The notes beneath the pieces were generated by a model. The model saw only the letters and a program-made list of their open reading frames with translations, did no database searches and was not told where the DNA came from. Source: Bog-473 sp036268485 (GTDB taxonomy: Bacteria > Actinomycetota > Acidimicrobiia > Acidimicrobiales > RAAP-2). Taken from it: a DNA stretch of 64,000 nt. The stretch is from the NCBI GenBank assembly GCA_036268485.1, contig DATAUC010000038.1:124001-188000 (forward strand), read 5' to 3'. Positions within the stretch are counted from its first letter, which is position 1, and each line of letters starts with the position of its first letter. This document shows positions 36,261 through 44,648 of the stretch, one piece after another. A program made the translations under genes and the position numbers.

Positions 36261-36295
36261 TAGTCTTGCCCGGGGGAGCGAAGAGAGACTGACAC

Positions 36296-36628
36296 ATGGG
36301 CGGAGAGGGGGCAGAAGTGAAAGATGTGCTCGACGATATTGAACTCTGGCAGCGATCTGGTCATCGAGTCGCTCTGGCCCGGGTGGTTGCCGTAATTGGA
36401 TCCGGTCCACGAGACCTCGGGGCCGCCATGGCGGTGGCTGAAAACGGACAGGTATCCGGATCAGTATCCGGCGGTTGTATTGAAGGCGCAGTCGTGAGTG
36501 AGGCCCTAGAAGTATTGGACTGCGGGACCCCTCGACTCTGCACATTTGGCTTTTCGGATGACGAGGCCTTCGCTGTCGGCCTGACCTGTGGCGGCACCAT
36601 ACGAATTTTCGTGGAAGCCCTCGACTAA
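36296..36628 (+). CDS. XdhC/CoxI-family protein, N-terminal domain only
   Basis: 110 residues matching the XdhC_CoxI domain (VALARVVAVIGSGPRDLGAAM, GSVSGGCIEGAVV, LTCGGTIRIFVEAL). In classical XdhC this is followed in the same chain by a Rossmann domain; here that domain is in the next gene, which overlaps by 1 base (TAATG). XdhC proteins bind the cofactor, help sulfuration, and insert it into xanthine-oxidase-family enzymes, so the client is probably the 32.4-34.8 kb enzyme. Confidence 0.88.
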   Translation: MGGEGAEVKDVLDDIELWQRSGHRVALARVVAVIGSGPRDLGAAMAVAENGQVSGSVSGGCIEGAVVSEALEVLDCGTPRLCTFGFSDDEAFAVGLTCGGTIRIFVEALD

Positions 36629-37452
36629 TGCAAAGGCCGCTGGAAATGTTGCACGCATGCCTACGCGACGGGGTACCGGTTGGGTTGGCCACAGTCGTCG
36701 AGCACACGCCGCTCGAAGAGGCGACACGTCACCTGCCGCCACTCGGATCCAAGCTCCTCGTTCGACCCGATCAGGCTGTCGTGGGGACATTGGGCAGCGA
36801 TGCGCTTGATGCCTCGGTGACCCGCGACATTACGCGTGCACTCCAGAGCGGTCACAATATGACGACGTCCTACGGCGCTCACGGCGAACCGACAGGCAGC
36901 GCGCTCGCCGTCTTCATCGAAGTGTGGTCACCACCGCCGCAGATGTTGATTTTCGGGGCCGTCGATTTCTCACGCGCCCTCGTACGCGTGGCCAAAGTGT
37001 TGGGGTTCTCCGTCACGGTGTGTGATGCCCGTCCAGTGTTTGCCACGCAGGGGCGCTTCCCTGAAGCCGACAAAGTCGTCGTTGATTGGCCTCACCGCCA
37101 CCTCGCATCAGTGGCCAGTCGCCTCGGTCCCAGCGACGCCATTTGCGTACTCACCCACGATCACAAGTTCGACATTCCGGCCCTGACCGCCGCGCTCGCC
37201 ACAAAGGTCGGTTATATCGGAGCTATGGGATCTCGCCGGACCCATGCCGCCCGAGTGGCGCTCCTGCGAGACGAAGGAGTGTCAGAAGATCACATCGAGC
37301 GGATTTTCGGACCTATCGGGATTGACATCGGTGCTCGCACGCCAGAAGAGACCGCGGTTGCCATTTGCGCCGAAATCATCTCGCTCCGAGCGGGAGTGCC
37401 CGCGGCATCGTTGCGAGATGCGTCCGGTCCCATCCATAAGGTGGCATCATGA
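36628..37452 (+). CDS. XdhC-family protein with Rossmann domain
   Basis: 274 residues. A degenerate XdhC_CoxI-like part (about 1-100) is followed by a Rossmann fold (MLIFGAVDFSRALVRVAKVLG, VCDARPVF, VLTHDHKFDIPAL, YIGAMGSRRTHAARVALL), typical of XdhC_C. GIDIGARTPEETAVAI is the family's C-terminal signature. With the preceding gene it would form the maturation factor for the molybdenum hydroxylase. The start overlaps the previous stop; moaE overlaps its end by 4 bp. Confidence 0.9.
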   Translation: MQRPLEMLHACLRDGVPVGLATVVEHTPLEEATRHLPPLGSKLLVRPDQAVVGTLGSDALDASVTRDITRALQSGHNMTTSYGAHGEPTGSALAVFIEVWSPPPQMLIFGAVDFSRALVRVAKVLGFSVTVCDARPVFATQGRFPEADKVVVDWPHRHLASVASRLGPSDAICVLTHDHKFDIPALTAALATKVGYIGAMGSRRTHAARVALLRDEGVSEDHIERIFGPIGIDIGARTPEETAVAICAEIISLRAGVPAASLRDASGPIHKVAS

Positions 37453-37931
37453 CATCGCCCCAATTGCTGCCACCGACGGAAGGCGATTGGCTCGGCGTCA
37501 GCGATCAACCTCTCCCAGTGGATCACGCGTGGCAGTGGGTCACCCTCCCCCAGTGTGGGGGCATCGTGACGTTCTGCGGCACCGTGCGAGACCACTCAGA
37601 GGGTCGACCGGGTGTGACCAGTCTCGAATACGAGGCATACGACGAACAGGTAGTGCCGAAGCTTTCTACCGTGGCTCGTGACGCTCGCCTCCGATGGTCC
37701 GACATCGGTCGCCTCACAATGCTCCATCGAGTTGGCCGGCTCGAAGTGGGAGACGTAGCTGTGGTGGTTGCCGTGTCAACAACCCATCGCGGTGAGGCCT
37801 TTGCCGCCGCACAGTTCTGCATTGATACGCTCAAGCACACGGTCCCCATTTGGAAACGCGAAACTTGGGGGGGCGGAACCGATTGGAGCATTTGCGCTCC
37901 AGAGGACGCCATCATTGGGAATCACCCTTGA
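37449..37931 (+). CDS. moaE: Molybdopterin synthase large subunit MoaE
   Basis: 160 residues: IVTFCGTVRDHSEG, LEYEAYDEQ, HRVGRLEVGDVAVVVAVSTTHR, and the catalytic region KHTVPIWKRETWGGG. With thiocarboxylated MoaD it converts cPMP to molybdopterin. A 25-residue N-terminal extension is unassigned. It overlaps the Rossmann XdhC gene and moeA by 4 bp each. Confidence 0.93.
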   Translation: MTSPQLLPPTEGDWLGVSDQPLPVDHAWQWVTLPQCGGIVTFCGTVRDHSEGRPGVTSLEYEAYDEQVVPKLSTVARDARLRWSDIGRLTMLHRVGRLEVGDVAVVVAVSTTHRGEAFAAAQFCIDTLKHTVPIWKRETWGGGTDWSICAPEDAIIGNHP

Positions 37932-39208
37932 TTCCACTCGACGAAGCACAGCGATTCGTCCTGGGCTCGTGCCGTCCCTTGCTGCCGGTGACCCTGCCGC
38001 TCGACCAAGCATTGGATTGCGTCGTTGCCGCCGACATTGTGGCCACTGAAGCGGTCCCACCATTCCGCAACTCGTCCATGGATGGCTATGCCGTTCGAGC
38101 TGAGGACACCGAACAAGCCCCGGTTCGCTTGGCTGTGATCGGCACCATAATGGCCGGGCACCCGCTCGAGCAGACAGTAGGACCAGGCCAGGCGGCTCGG
38201 ATCATGACCGGTGCGCCGGTTCCCGCTGGAGCAGATGCCGTCTGCATGATTGAAGAAACCAACACCGACCCCGACGGCGATTTCGTCACCATCGCTCGAC
38301 CCCTCCAGCCCGGCTACTTCGTGCGCTGTGCGGGCCAAGACGTGGAGGCCGGGCAAGTCGTGGCTCCACGGGGCACGGTGCTCACGCCAGCTCATTTGGG
38401 TGTGTTGGCCAACCAGGGCATCACTGCGGTGGTGGCCCATCGACGTCCGCGAGTAGGCATTCTCTCAACGGGCGACGAATTGTTCACCGGCGTTGGCGCC
38501 CTCCCGCCGGGTCAGATTCGCGACGCCAATCGTCACACCCTCTTGGCGTTGGCTCGCCGCGAAGGCTGGGAGTGCGTCGACTTGGGAATCGTGGCTGATG
38601 ACGAAGCGGCCTTGGTAAGAGTCCTTTCGGATGGGGCCGCGCGGTGCGACGCTCTCATCACCAGTGGCGGTGTAAGCGTCGGCGACCTGGACCTGGTGCG
38701 TGTGGTGCTGGACAAGCTCAGTGGGGGCTCCATGCGCTGGATGCAGGTGGCCATCCGGCCGGCCAAGCCATTCGCCTTCGGCATGCTGGCCGACTCAGGC
38801 ACCCCAGTGTTCGGCCTTCCCGGAAACCCAGTGTCGGCCATGGTGAGTTTCGAGCTCTTCGTCCGCCCCGCCTTGCGCCAGCTCAGCGGGCATGACGCCC
38901 TCCACCGAGCGGTAGTTCAGGCTTCTTCGGCGACCGACCTCCACCGTCATCGCGATGGGAAGCTTTATTTCCTCCGGGCGCGACTCACCACGGATGGCCT
39001 CGGAGCGTGGCGCGTCCTAGCCGCCGCTGGACAAGAATCGCATCAACTCCACGCCATGGCCGGGGCCAATGCGCTTGTCCTGTTGCCTGACGGCACTGGC
39101 GTCAATGCCGGAGAACTGGTCGACGTTCTGCTGATTGACCCGAATCAATTGCAAGAGAACCTGGGCCCCACGCTCTCGACAGCCCATCAACCACGGGCCG
39201 CCTTATGA
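37928..39208 (+). CDS. moeA: Molybdopterin molybdenumtransferase MoeA
   Basis: 426 residues: FRNSSMDGYAVRAEDT, GAPVPAGADAVCMIEE, RVGILSTGDEL, TSGGVSVGDLDLVRVVL, and FGLPGNPVSAMVSFELF. It inserts molybdate into adenylated molybdopterin. I place the start at TTG 37928, which overlaps the moaE stop (TTGA) and gives IPLDEAQRFVL, the usual MoeA N-terminus; GGGAA lies upstream. It overlaps moaA by 4 bp. Confidence 0.93.
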   Translation: MIPLDEAQRFVLGSCRPLLPVTLPLDQALDCVVAADIVATEAVPPFRNSSMDGYAVRAEDTEQAPVRLAVIGTIMAGHPLEQTVGPGQAARIMTGAPVPAGADAVCMIEETNTDPDGDFVTIARPLQPGYFVRCAGQDVEAGQVVAPRGTVLTPAHLGVLANQGITAVVAHRRPRVGILSTGDELFTGVGALPPGQIRDANRHTLLALARREGWECVDLGIVADDEAALVRVLSDGAARCDALITSGGVSVGDLDLVRVVLDKLSGGSMRWMQVAIRPAKPFAFGMLADSGTPVFGLPGNPVSAMVSFELFVRPALRQLSGHDALHRAVVQASSATDLHRHRDGKLYFLRARLTTDGLGAWRVLAAAGQESHQLHAMAGANALVLLPDGTGVNAGELVDVLLIDPNQLQENLGPTLSTAHQPRAAL

Positions 39209-40278
39209 CGACACCGGTGCCCGTCGCCGTCTCCGTCAAACCCCATCGGCCGGCTTCGGCGGCCGACTTGGCAGAAGCCACTATGCCGCTCACTGGGCCA
39301 CTGGTCGATCGTTACGGTCGAGTGCACAATGACCTCCGCATTTCGGTGACGGATCGCTGCAACTTGCGCTGTGTCTACTGCATGCCCGAAGAAGGCCTGT
39401 CCTTCCTTCCCACCAGTGAACTCTTGACCTTTGACGAGATCACACGCGTCGCCCGGGTGGCCAAGGACCTCGGTGTTACGGCGCTGCGCATTACCGGTGG
39501 TGAACCACTCGTCCGAAAGGACCTGCCGAAGCTCATCGCCCAATTGGCATCAATCGGTTTCGACGATCTGGCCATGACGACAAACGGCACCGAACTACCT
39601 CGGCTGGCGCAGCATCTAGCCTCAGCGGGATTACGACGCGTCAACATCAGCTGTGATTCGCTCCAAGCGGATCGCTTCGCCACCATCCGTCGACGGGGCG
39701 CCCTTTCGGTGGTACTCGAGGCCATGCAGGCAGCAGAAGATGCTGGTCTTGCGCCCATCAAAATCAATGTCGTCCTTTTGCGGGGTCAGAACGATGGTGA
39801 AATTCTTGACTTCGCCGAATTCGCCCGAGCCACGGGACGGATCGTTCGTTTCATTGAGTTCATGCCTCTCGATGCGCAGGGCAAGTGGGACCGTCGTCAG
39901 CTGGTCCCTGGCCGCGAGATTTACGAGCGCATCGCTGCAATATGGCCGCTGGTTGCGCTCTCCGATCCCACCAGCGCTGCACCGGCCGAGCGATTCCGTT
40001 TCGCTGACGGCATCGGTGAAATCGGGCTTATTTCAAGCGTGACCGAACCGTTTTGTGGCACGTGCAATCGTTTACGGCTCACCGCTGACGGGGCCATTCG
40101 CAACTGTTTGTTCGCCAACCAAGAACACACGGTGCGCGGTCTCTTGCGGGGCGGCGGATCCGACACCGACCTGGCCCTCCTCCTTCGTGAAGCGGTATGG
40201 GCAAAATTTCCCGGCCATGGCATTAATGAGCCGGGGTTTCTCAGCCCGGCCAGATCCATGTCAATGATTGGCGGCTAA
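39205..40278 (+). CDS. moaA: GTP 3',8-cyclase MoaA
   Basis: 357 residues, a radical-SAM enzyme starting cofactor synthesis. N-terminal cluster motif CNLRCVYC (C-x3-C-x2-C), ALRITGGEPLVRKDL, and C-terminal cluster FCGTCNRLRLTADG with a later Cys. The chain ends in Gly-Gly, required for activity in MoaA. The first 35 residues are an unconserved extension; ATG 39205 overlaps moeA. MoaC, its partner, is encoded two genes downstream. Confidence 0.95.
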   Translation: MTTPVPVAVSVKPHRPASAADLAEATMPLTGPLVDRYGRVHNDLRISVTDRCNLRCVYCMPEEGLSFLPTSELLTFDEITRVARVAKDLGVTALRITGGEPLVRKDLPKLIAQLASIGFDDLAMTTNGTELPRLAQHLASAGLRRVNISCDSLQADRFATIRRRGALSVVLEAMQAAEDAGLAPIKINVVLLRGQNDGEILDFAEFARATGRIVRFIEFMPLDAQGKWDRRQLVPGREIYERIAAIWPLVALSDPTSAAPAERFRFADGIGEIGLISSVTEPFCGTCNRLRLTADGAIRNCLFANQEHTVRGLLRGGGSDTDLALLLREAVWAKFPGHGINEPGFLSPARSMSMIGG

Positions 40279-40280
40279 GA

Positions 40281-40520
40281 GTGGCCCGACTCCGACTCTT
40301 TGGTCCGGCCCGAGAAGCGGCGGGCGGCGTGGCGCAGGTCACAATTACTGCCCCCACGGTCTCCGGCGTCATGGCGGCAGCCGAAGCACAGTTCGGCCCA
40401 TCGTTCGCCCGCGTTGTGTCCACATCGAACATTTGGCTCAACGGCGATGTGGTGCCCCCAGACACACGAGTCAACGAGGACGATGAGGTCGCGGTAATCC
40501 CACCGGTGTCCGGCGGATGA
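40281..40520 (+). CDS. moaD: Molybdopterin synthase sulfur carrier MoaD
   Basis: 79 residues, beta-grasp fold: ARLRLFGPAREAAGG at the start, IWLNGD-x-V in the middle, and the essential C-terminal VSGG, where the terminal Gly is adenylated and thiocarboxylated. The GTG start is 2 bp after the moaA stop; its end overlaps moaC by 4 bp. The activating enzyme MoeB is not in the window. Confidence 0.92.
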   Translation: MARLRLFGPAREAAGGVAQVTITAPTVSGVMAAAEAQFGPSFARVVSTSNIWLNGDVVPPDTRVNEDDEVAVIPPVSGG

Positions 40521-41050
40521 GCGAGCACAGCGGATTTACCCATCTTGACGAGCATGGGCGAGCCCGCATGGTGGATGTCACCGCCAAGCCGCTCACCCAT
40601 CGTGTCGCCCTAGCCAAGTGCACTGTCGTGACCTCGGCTGACATCGGCCACGTGTTCGCACAGAGCCCAGGCGGCATGAATGTCGTCGAAGCGGCCCGAG
40701 TGGCGGGCATACAAGGCGCCAAGCAGACGGCCACCCTCATCCCACTGTGCCATCCCATTCGTATTGATCGAGTGGCCGTGGACGTCACCATTGGCCCCGA
40801 TCACATTGATGTCAGTGCTGTCACCGAGATTGTCGAGCGCACCGGAGTTGAGATGGAGGCACTCACGGCGTGCTCCATAGCCGCCCTCACATTGGTGCAG
40901 GCGCTCATTGCGAGTGACCCCGAAGCCTCCATTGAGGACCTCAGCCTCTGGCACAAATCAGGCGGACGCTCGGGTGACTGGGTCAGGGCCAGCGACGACA
41001 CCACGCTGACCCGAACCGAGCCGGTAACCAGTGGGCCCAGCACAGAATAG
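40517..41050 (+). CDS. moaC: Cyclic pyranopterin monophosphate synthase MoaC
   Basis: 177 residues: ARMVDVTAKPLTHRVA, IQGAKQTATLIPLCHP (substrate binding), VERTGVEMEALTACS (catalytic), and WHKSGGRSGDW. It completes the MoaA reaction to cPMP. A Ser/Thr-rich tail of about 20 residues follows the domain. It is the last gene of the overlapping cofactor run; a 101-bp gap precedes modA. Confidence 0.94.
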   Translation: MSEHSGFTHLDEHGRARMVDVTAKPLTHRVALAKCTVVTSADIGHVFAQSPGGMNVVEAARVAGIQGAKQTATLIPLCHPIRIDRVAVDVTIGPDHIDVSAVTEIVERTGVEMEALTACSIAALTLVQALIASDPEASIEDLSLWHKSGGRSGDWVRASDDTTLTRTEPVTSGPSTE

Positions 41051-41151
41051 GCATTTGCAGATGCGGAGATTTGTGCCTTTTGTAAGAACTTATGCGGGGA
41101 AGATGCAACTTTGACAACGCATTTGCGGTTCACCTTTGTTAACTTTGCAAT
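41051..41151 (+). promoter_or_regulatory. Upstream region of modA with palindrome and -35-like box
   Basis: GCATTTGCAGATGC (41051-41064) is a near-perfect palindrome directly after the moaC stop. GCATTTGC recurs at 41119-41126, and AACTTTG recurs at 41107 and 41141. TTGACA at 41111-41116 resembles a -35 box; no good -10 could be fixed. It is plausibly the operator of the Mop-domain regulator at 43.9 kb. Confidence 0.4.
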
Positions 41152-42066
41152 ATGTCCCCCTCACAAGGCCCCTTCAAAATTCCGGTTCAAGCAAGGCGGC
41201 ACCTGAGCGCCCTCGGGGCCATGGTGGCTCTCGGTACTTCAGTACTCACCGGCGTGGCCGGAGCCCCCGCCGGTGCGGCCGCCAAGCACTCAGGTCCAGT
41301 CGATGTGCTCTCGGCCGGATCGCTCCAGGACCTGATGCAGGAACAGATGGCCCCGGCATTTCTCAAGGCAACGGGGTACACCCTCAATGACACCTCCATG
41401 GGTTCTGACGCCTTGGCTGTCAGCATCAAGGGGGGCACCCTCCAAGGCGACGTGTTCATCAGCGCCTCGCCGGCAGTGAACGCTGAACTCGAAGGTGCGG
41501 CCAACGGAAATTGGGTTTCCTGGTATGCCGAGTTCGCATCCTCCCCCCTCGTTTTGGGCTACAACCCGTCCAGTAAATTTGCCCAGGCGCTCAAGTCCAA
41601 GCCGTGGTACGAGGTCATTGATCAGCCCGGATTTCTCATTGGTCGAACCGATCCCGCCACCGACCCCAAGGGTGTATTGGCCGTAACCGCGCTGACCCAG
41701 GCAGCCAAGAAATACAGTCTGCCGGCCTTGTCCACCATCGCCACCGCCACGTCCAACGTGCTCCCCGAAGACACCATGGTTGGTCAGCTTCAAGCCGGCC
41801 AACTCGATGCCGGTTTCTTTTACGGTGTGGAAGCAGCCGCCGCCAACATCAAGACAGTGCCTCTGACCGGCACCAATCTGGCCGGCGACTACACCTTGAC
41901 CATTCTCAACAAGGCACCCCACGGAGCCGCCGCCCGGGCCTTTGTGTCGTTCTTGTTGGGCAAGGGCGGACAGAAGATCCTCAAGAAGAACGGCGTGTCC
42001 TTGTTCTCACCTCTCAAGATCAGCGGCAAGTCGTCGGTACCGAAGAATGTGAAGGCAATACTGTAG
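41152..42066 (+). CDS. modA: Molybdate/tungstate-binding protein (ModA/WtpA type)
   Basis: 304 residues, exported: a basic N-terminus, hydrophobic core and APAGAAA cleavage region, with no lipobox Cys. The binding fold begins VDVLSAGSLQDLM, then GDVFISASPAVN, LVLGYNPSSKFA, and GRTDPATDPKG, a signature of WtpA-like molybdate/tungstate proteins. It would hand oxyanion to the fused permease-ATPase encoded 2 bp downstream. Molybdate is favoured by the surrounding cofactor genes. Confidence 0.88.
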   Translation: MSPSQGPFKIPVQARRHLSALGAMVALGTSVLTGVAGAPAGAAAKHSGPVDVLSAGSLQDLMQEQMAPAFLKATGYTLNDTSMGSDALAVSIKGGTLQGDVFISASPAVNAELEGAANGNWVSWYAEFASSPLVLGYNPSSKFAQALKSKPWYEVIDQPGFLIGRTDPATDPKGVLAVTALTQAAKKYSLPALSTIATATSNVLPEDTMVGQLQAGQLDAGFFYGVEAAAANIKTVPLTGTNLAGDYTLTILNKAPHGAAARAFVSFLLGKGGQKILKKNGVSLFSPLKISGKSSVPKNVKAIL

Positions 42067-42068
42067 GG

Positions 42069-43898
42069 ATGATGAAGGGGGTAACTCGAAGCCCCCTGGC
42101 CTGGCTGGGCGGTCTGATCGCCGTCTATCTGGCTGTTCCCGTCATTGCCTTCGCTATTCGATTCATCGGTACACCCGAACGAGGCTTTCACGCTCCAGGA
42201 CTGTTCCCTTCGCTGTACGTCTCGGTCCTGAGCGCGAGCATCTCCCTTTTGGTGATCACGCTATTGGGCGTCCCGCTCGCCTACGTCCTGGCCCGGTCGA
42301 GCAGTCGGATCGCTTCAGTTATTGGTCTGATCGTCCAATTGCCCCTGGCGCTGCCCCCATTGATGAGCGGCATCCTGCTCATTTACCTGGTGGGCCCCTA
42401 TACGTTCTTGGGCCGACTCTTCCACGGACATCTGACCAACTCCATCATCGGCATCGTGCTGGCCCAGTCGTTCTGCGCCGCACCGTTTCTCATTGTGGCG
42501 TCCCGGTCCGCCTTTGCCACGCTCGATTCTGCCCTTTTGGATGTCGCCGCCACACTTGGGCATTCCGAAGTACAACGCTTTCGTTTGGTAGCCCTCCCGC
42601 TCGCCGCACCAGGGATCCGTGCCGGCATGCTGTTGGCCTGGTTGCGCGCCTTCGGCGAGTACGGCGCCGTGATTGTCCTCGGCTATCACCCGTTCTCATT
42701 GCCGGTCTATACCTACAACCAATTCAGTGGTGTTGGCCTACCCACCACCATCGCGCCGACAGCGTTGGCGCTCGGACTCGCCGTGTTGGCCGTGACATTC
42801 AGCCGTCTCCACCTTCGCGGCCGGCTGTCCCGACCAACCGTCATACCCCCAGCTACGCCACCGGAGGCCGTCACTCCCTCTCCCGTGTGCTTCGACATCG
42901 ACTACCACCTGGGCACGTTCCACTTGGCATTGCAGTATGCACCCGGCGCCAATCGTCTGGGCATTTTGGGTCCCTCAGGATCAGGTAAATCCGCTCTGTT
43001 GAGGAGTTTGGCCGGCCTTAACGGCGCCTCGGCCGGACCAGTCCACTACGGCAATCGCGACATGACCACCGTGCCCGTTGAAGAGCGGCGCGTCGGGTAT
43101 GTCGCCCAAGGATTCACCCTGTTCCCGCATCTGACTGTGTGGCAGCACCTGCTCTTCGCTCGTGGCGCCTCGCCGTCATTGGCTGCCTACTGGCTCTCTC
43201 ATCTACGGCTCGATGGTCTGCAGGATCGTCGGCCGCACCAACTGTCCGGCGGCCAGCGACAGCGAGTGGGGTTGGCCCAAGCATTGTGCCGTTCGCCGAA
43301 GCTGCTGCTCTTGGACGAGCCGTTCTCGGCACTCGATGCACCCGTTCGACAAGAACTGCGGCGAGAACTTCGTCGACTGCAGCAAGAAACGGGGTTGGCC
43401 ACCGCCCTGGTCACCCATGACCCGGAAGAGGCAGCCTTGCTCTCACAAGAAGTGCTGGTGATTGCCGATGGTGCCCTCTTGCAGGCCGGATCGACGAGGG
43501 ACGTCTTCACCCGACCGGCATCGCCCGCGGTAGCCCGACTCCTCGGTATGTCGAATCTGAATACCGGTTTCGTGACAGCTGAAGGTCACCTCAACGCGGA
43601 CGGTGTCGATCTCCTGGTGGACTCTGGCGATCTCGCCACTGGCACGGCCGTTCAGTGGACCATTCGGCCCGAACGAGTTGCCATCGTGTCCACGGACGGT
43701 GTGCTCGGGACCTACATCGATATTGCTGACGTCGGATCAGCCACCGACCTGCTCATCGGACTGACGCCCAACGTCGTTCTTCACGCTCGGACCACTGAAG
43801 TGGTGCAAGCCGATCCTGGGGACACCTGCTATCTGGAACTCCCTGTCGGTGCGATCACCTTGTGGCCAACGAAAGCACCGACCAATCTCCCCATTTGA
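42069..43898 (+). CDS. modBC: Fused molybdate ABC permease-ATPase (ModB-ModC)
   Basis: 609 residues. Residues 1 to about 250 are the ModB permease (LGVPLAYVLARSSSRIAS, LPLALPPLMSGILLIY, and the EAA-like loop VAATLGHSEVQRFRLVALP). A Pro-rich linker leads to a ModC ATPase (GPSGSGKSALL, LSGGQRQRVGLAQAL, LLLLDEPFSALD, THDPEEA), and a C-terminal TOBE/Mop-like region from about 480. A homodimer would provide both membrane and ATPase dimers from one gene. It converges with the Mop-regulator gene, 7 bp apart. Confidence 0.93.
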   Translation: MMKGVTRSPLAWLGGLIAVYLAVPVIAFAIRFIGTPERGFHAPGLFPSLYVSVLSASISLLVITLLGVPLAYVLARSSSRIASVIGLIVQLPLALPPLMSGILLIYLVGPYTFLGRLFHGHLTNSIIGIVLAQSFCAAPFLIVASRSAFATLDSALLDVAATLGHSEVQRFRLVALPLAAPGIRAGMLLAWLRAFGEYGAVIVLGYHPFSLPVYTYNQFSGVGLPTTIAPTALALGLAVLAVTFSRLHLRGRLSRPTVIPPATPPEAVTPSPVCFDIDYHLGTFHLALQYAPGANRLGILGPSGSGKSALLRSLAGLNGASAGPVHYGNRDMTTVPVEERRVGYVAQGFTLFPHLTVWQHLLFARGASPSLAAYWLSHLRLDGLQDRRPHQLSGGQRQRVGLAQALCRSPKLLLLDEPFSALDAPVRQELRRELRRLQQETGLATALVTHDPEEAALLSQEVLVIADGALLQAGSTRDVFTRPASPAVARLLGMSNLNTGFVTAEGHLNADGVDLLVDSGDLATGTAVQWTIRPERVAIVSTDGVLGTYIDIADVGSATDLLIGLTPNVVLHARTTEVVQADPGDTCYLELPVGAITLWPTKAPTNLPI

Positions 43899-43905
43899 GA
43901 GCCGT

Positions 43906-44307
43906 TCAGGTGAGAGACGGAAGTTCAACGCCGACGTTAGTGGCCTTGACGACGGCATCGGCCAGCATGCCCGGCTCTAGTTCCAATTCGTCTGCTGCCT
44001 CTCGCGTAATCAGTGCCACAAAGCGGTGCGGGCCAGACTGAATCTCAACCTGCGCTGCCACACCATCTTTCGTCACCCTCGTCACGATGCCCTCAAATCG
44101 ATTTCGGGCCGATTGTCCGCGCGCCTTAGGTGTTCGCTGCTCCCCAGCAAGCTCAATGGCCAGTCGAGCCAAATCGGGCCCATCGACGTAGCGCCGTCCC
44201 CCTTCGCCCACACTCGCCTTCACTCGCCCGGCATCGGCCCACCGGCGAACGGTGTCAGCGCTAACGCCCAAGAGTTCGGCAGCCCGACTCACTCGATACG
44301 AGGTCAT
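43906..44307 (-). CDS. Helix-turn-helix protein with Mop (molybdate/molybdopterin-binding) domain
   Basis: 133 residues. The N-terminal MerR/excisionase-type HTH is YRVSRAAELLGVSADTVRRW; the C-terminal Mop/TOBE domain is ARNRFEGIVTRVTKDG ... VALITREAADEL ... LADAVVKATNVGVE. This architecture fits a molybdate-responsive regulator, functionally like ModE. ATG 44307 was chosen at the natural N-terminus. It probably controls the adjacent mod genes, with the palindrome at 41051 as a possible site. Confidence 0.88.
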   Translation of the reverse strand: MTSYRVSRAAELLGVSADTVRRWADAGRVKASVGEGGRRYVDGPDLARLAIELAGEQRTPKARGQSARNRFEGIVTRVTKDGVAAQVEIQSGPHRFVALITREAADELELEPGMLADAVVKATNVGVELPSLT

Positions 44308-44413
44308 GAGCCCAAGGTAGCAAGTGGCAACGCCGCTTGGGACCCACTTGGCAGTACCATCGCCCAGAGTCACTGATGGCCAACACGCTGGCGAGGCGAG
44401 AACGGAGAGAGCC

Positions 44414-44617
44414 ATGTGGTCAAGAGGAATCGTCGGACTCTTGCTGTGTGCGGTTGGAGCGTTGTGGATTCTTCAAGGAACGAACGTGATCCACGGTTCA
44501 GGAATGAGCGGTGAGGGCAAGTGGGGGGTCATCGGAGTCATCGTTGCCCTAGCCGGTCTGGGCTGTATCACTTGGGCCGCTGTAATTCGTCACCGCGGAT
44601 CCGCCTCGTCCACGTAG
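44414..44617 (+). CDS. Small two-helix membrane protein
   Basis: 67 residues: helix 1 (IVGLLLCAVGALWILQGTNV), a short loop with GSGMSGEGKW, helix 2 (GVIGVIVALAGLGCITWAAV), then a basic tail. The WxLQGxNxxxGSxMSG pattern recurs in small actinobacterial membrane proteins of unknown function. GGAGAGA 4 bp before ATG 44414 fixes the start. It is divergent from the Mop regulator and convergent with the cytochrome b gene. Confidence 0.75.
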   Translation: MWSRGIVGLLLCAVGALWILQGTNVIHGSGMSGEGKWGVIGVIVALAGLGCITWAAVIRHRGSASST

Positions 44618-44648
44618 TCCGGAAGGGACCGAGGTATTGCCACCCCTC

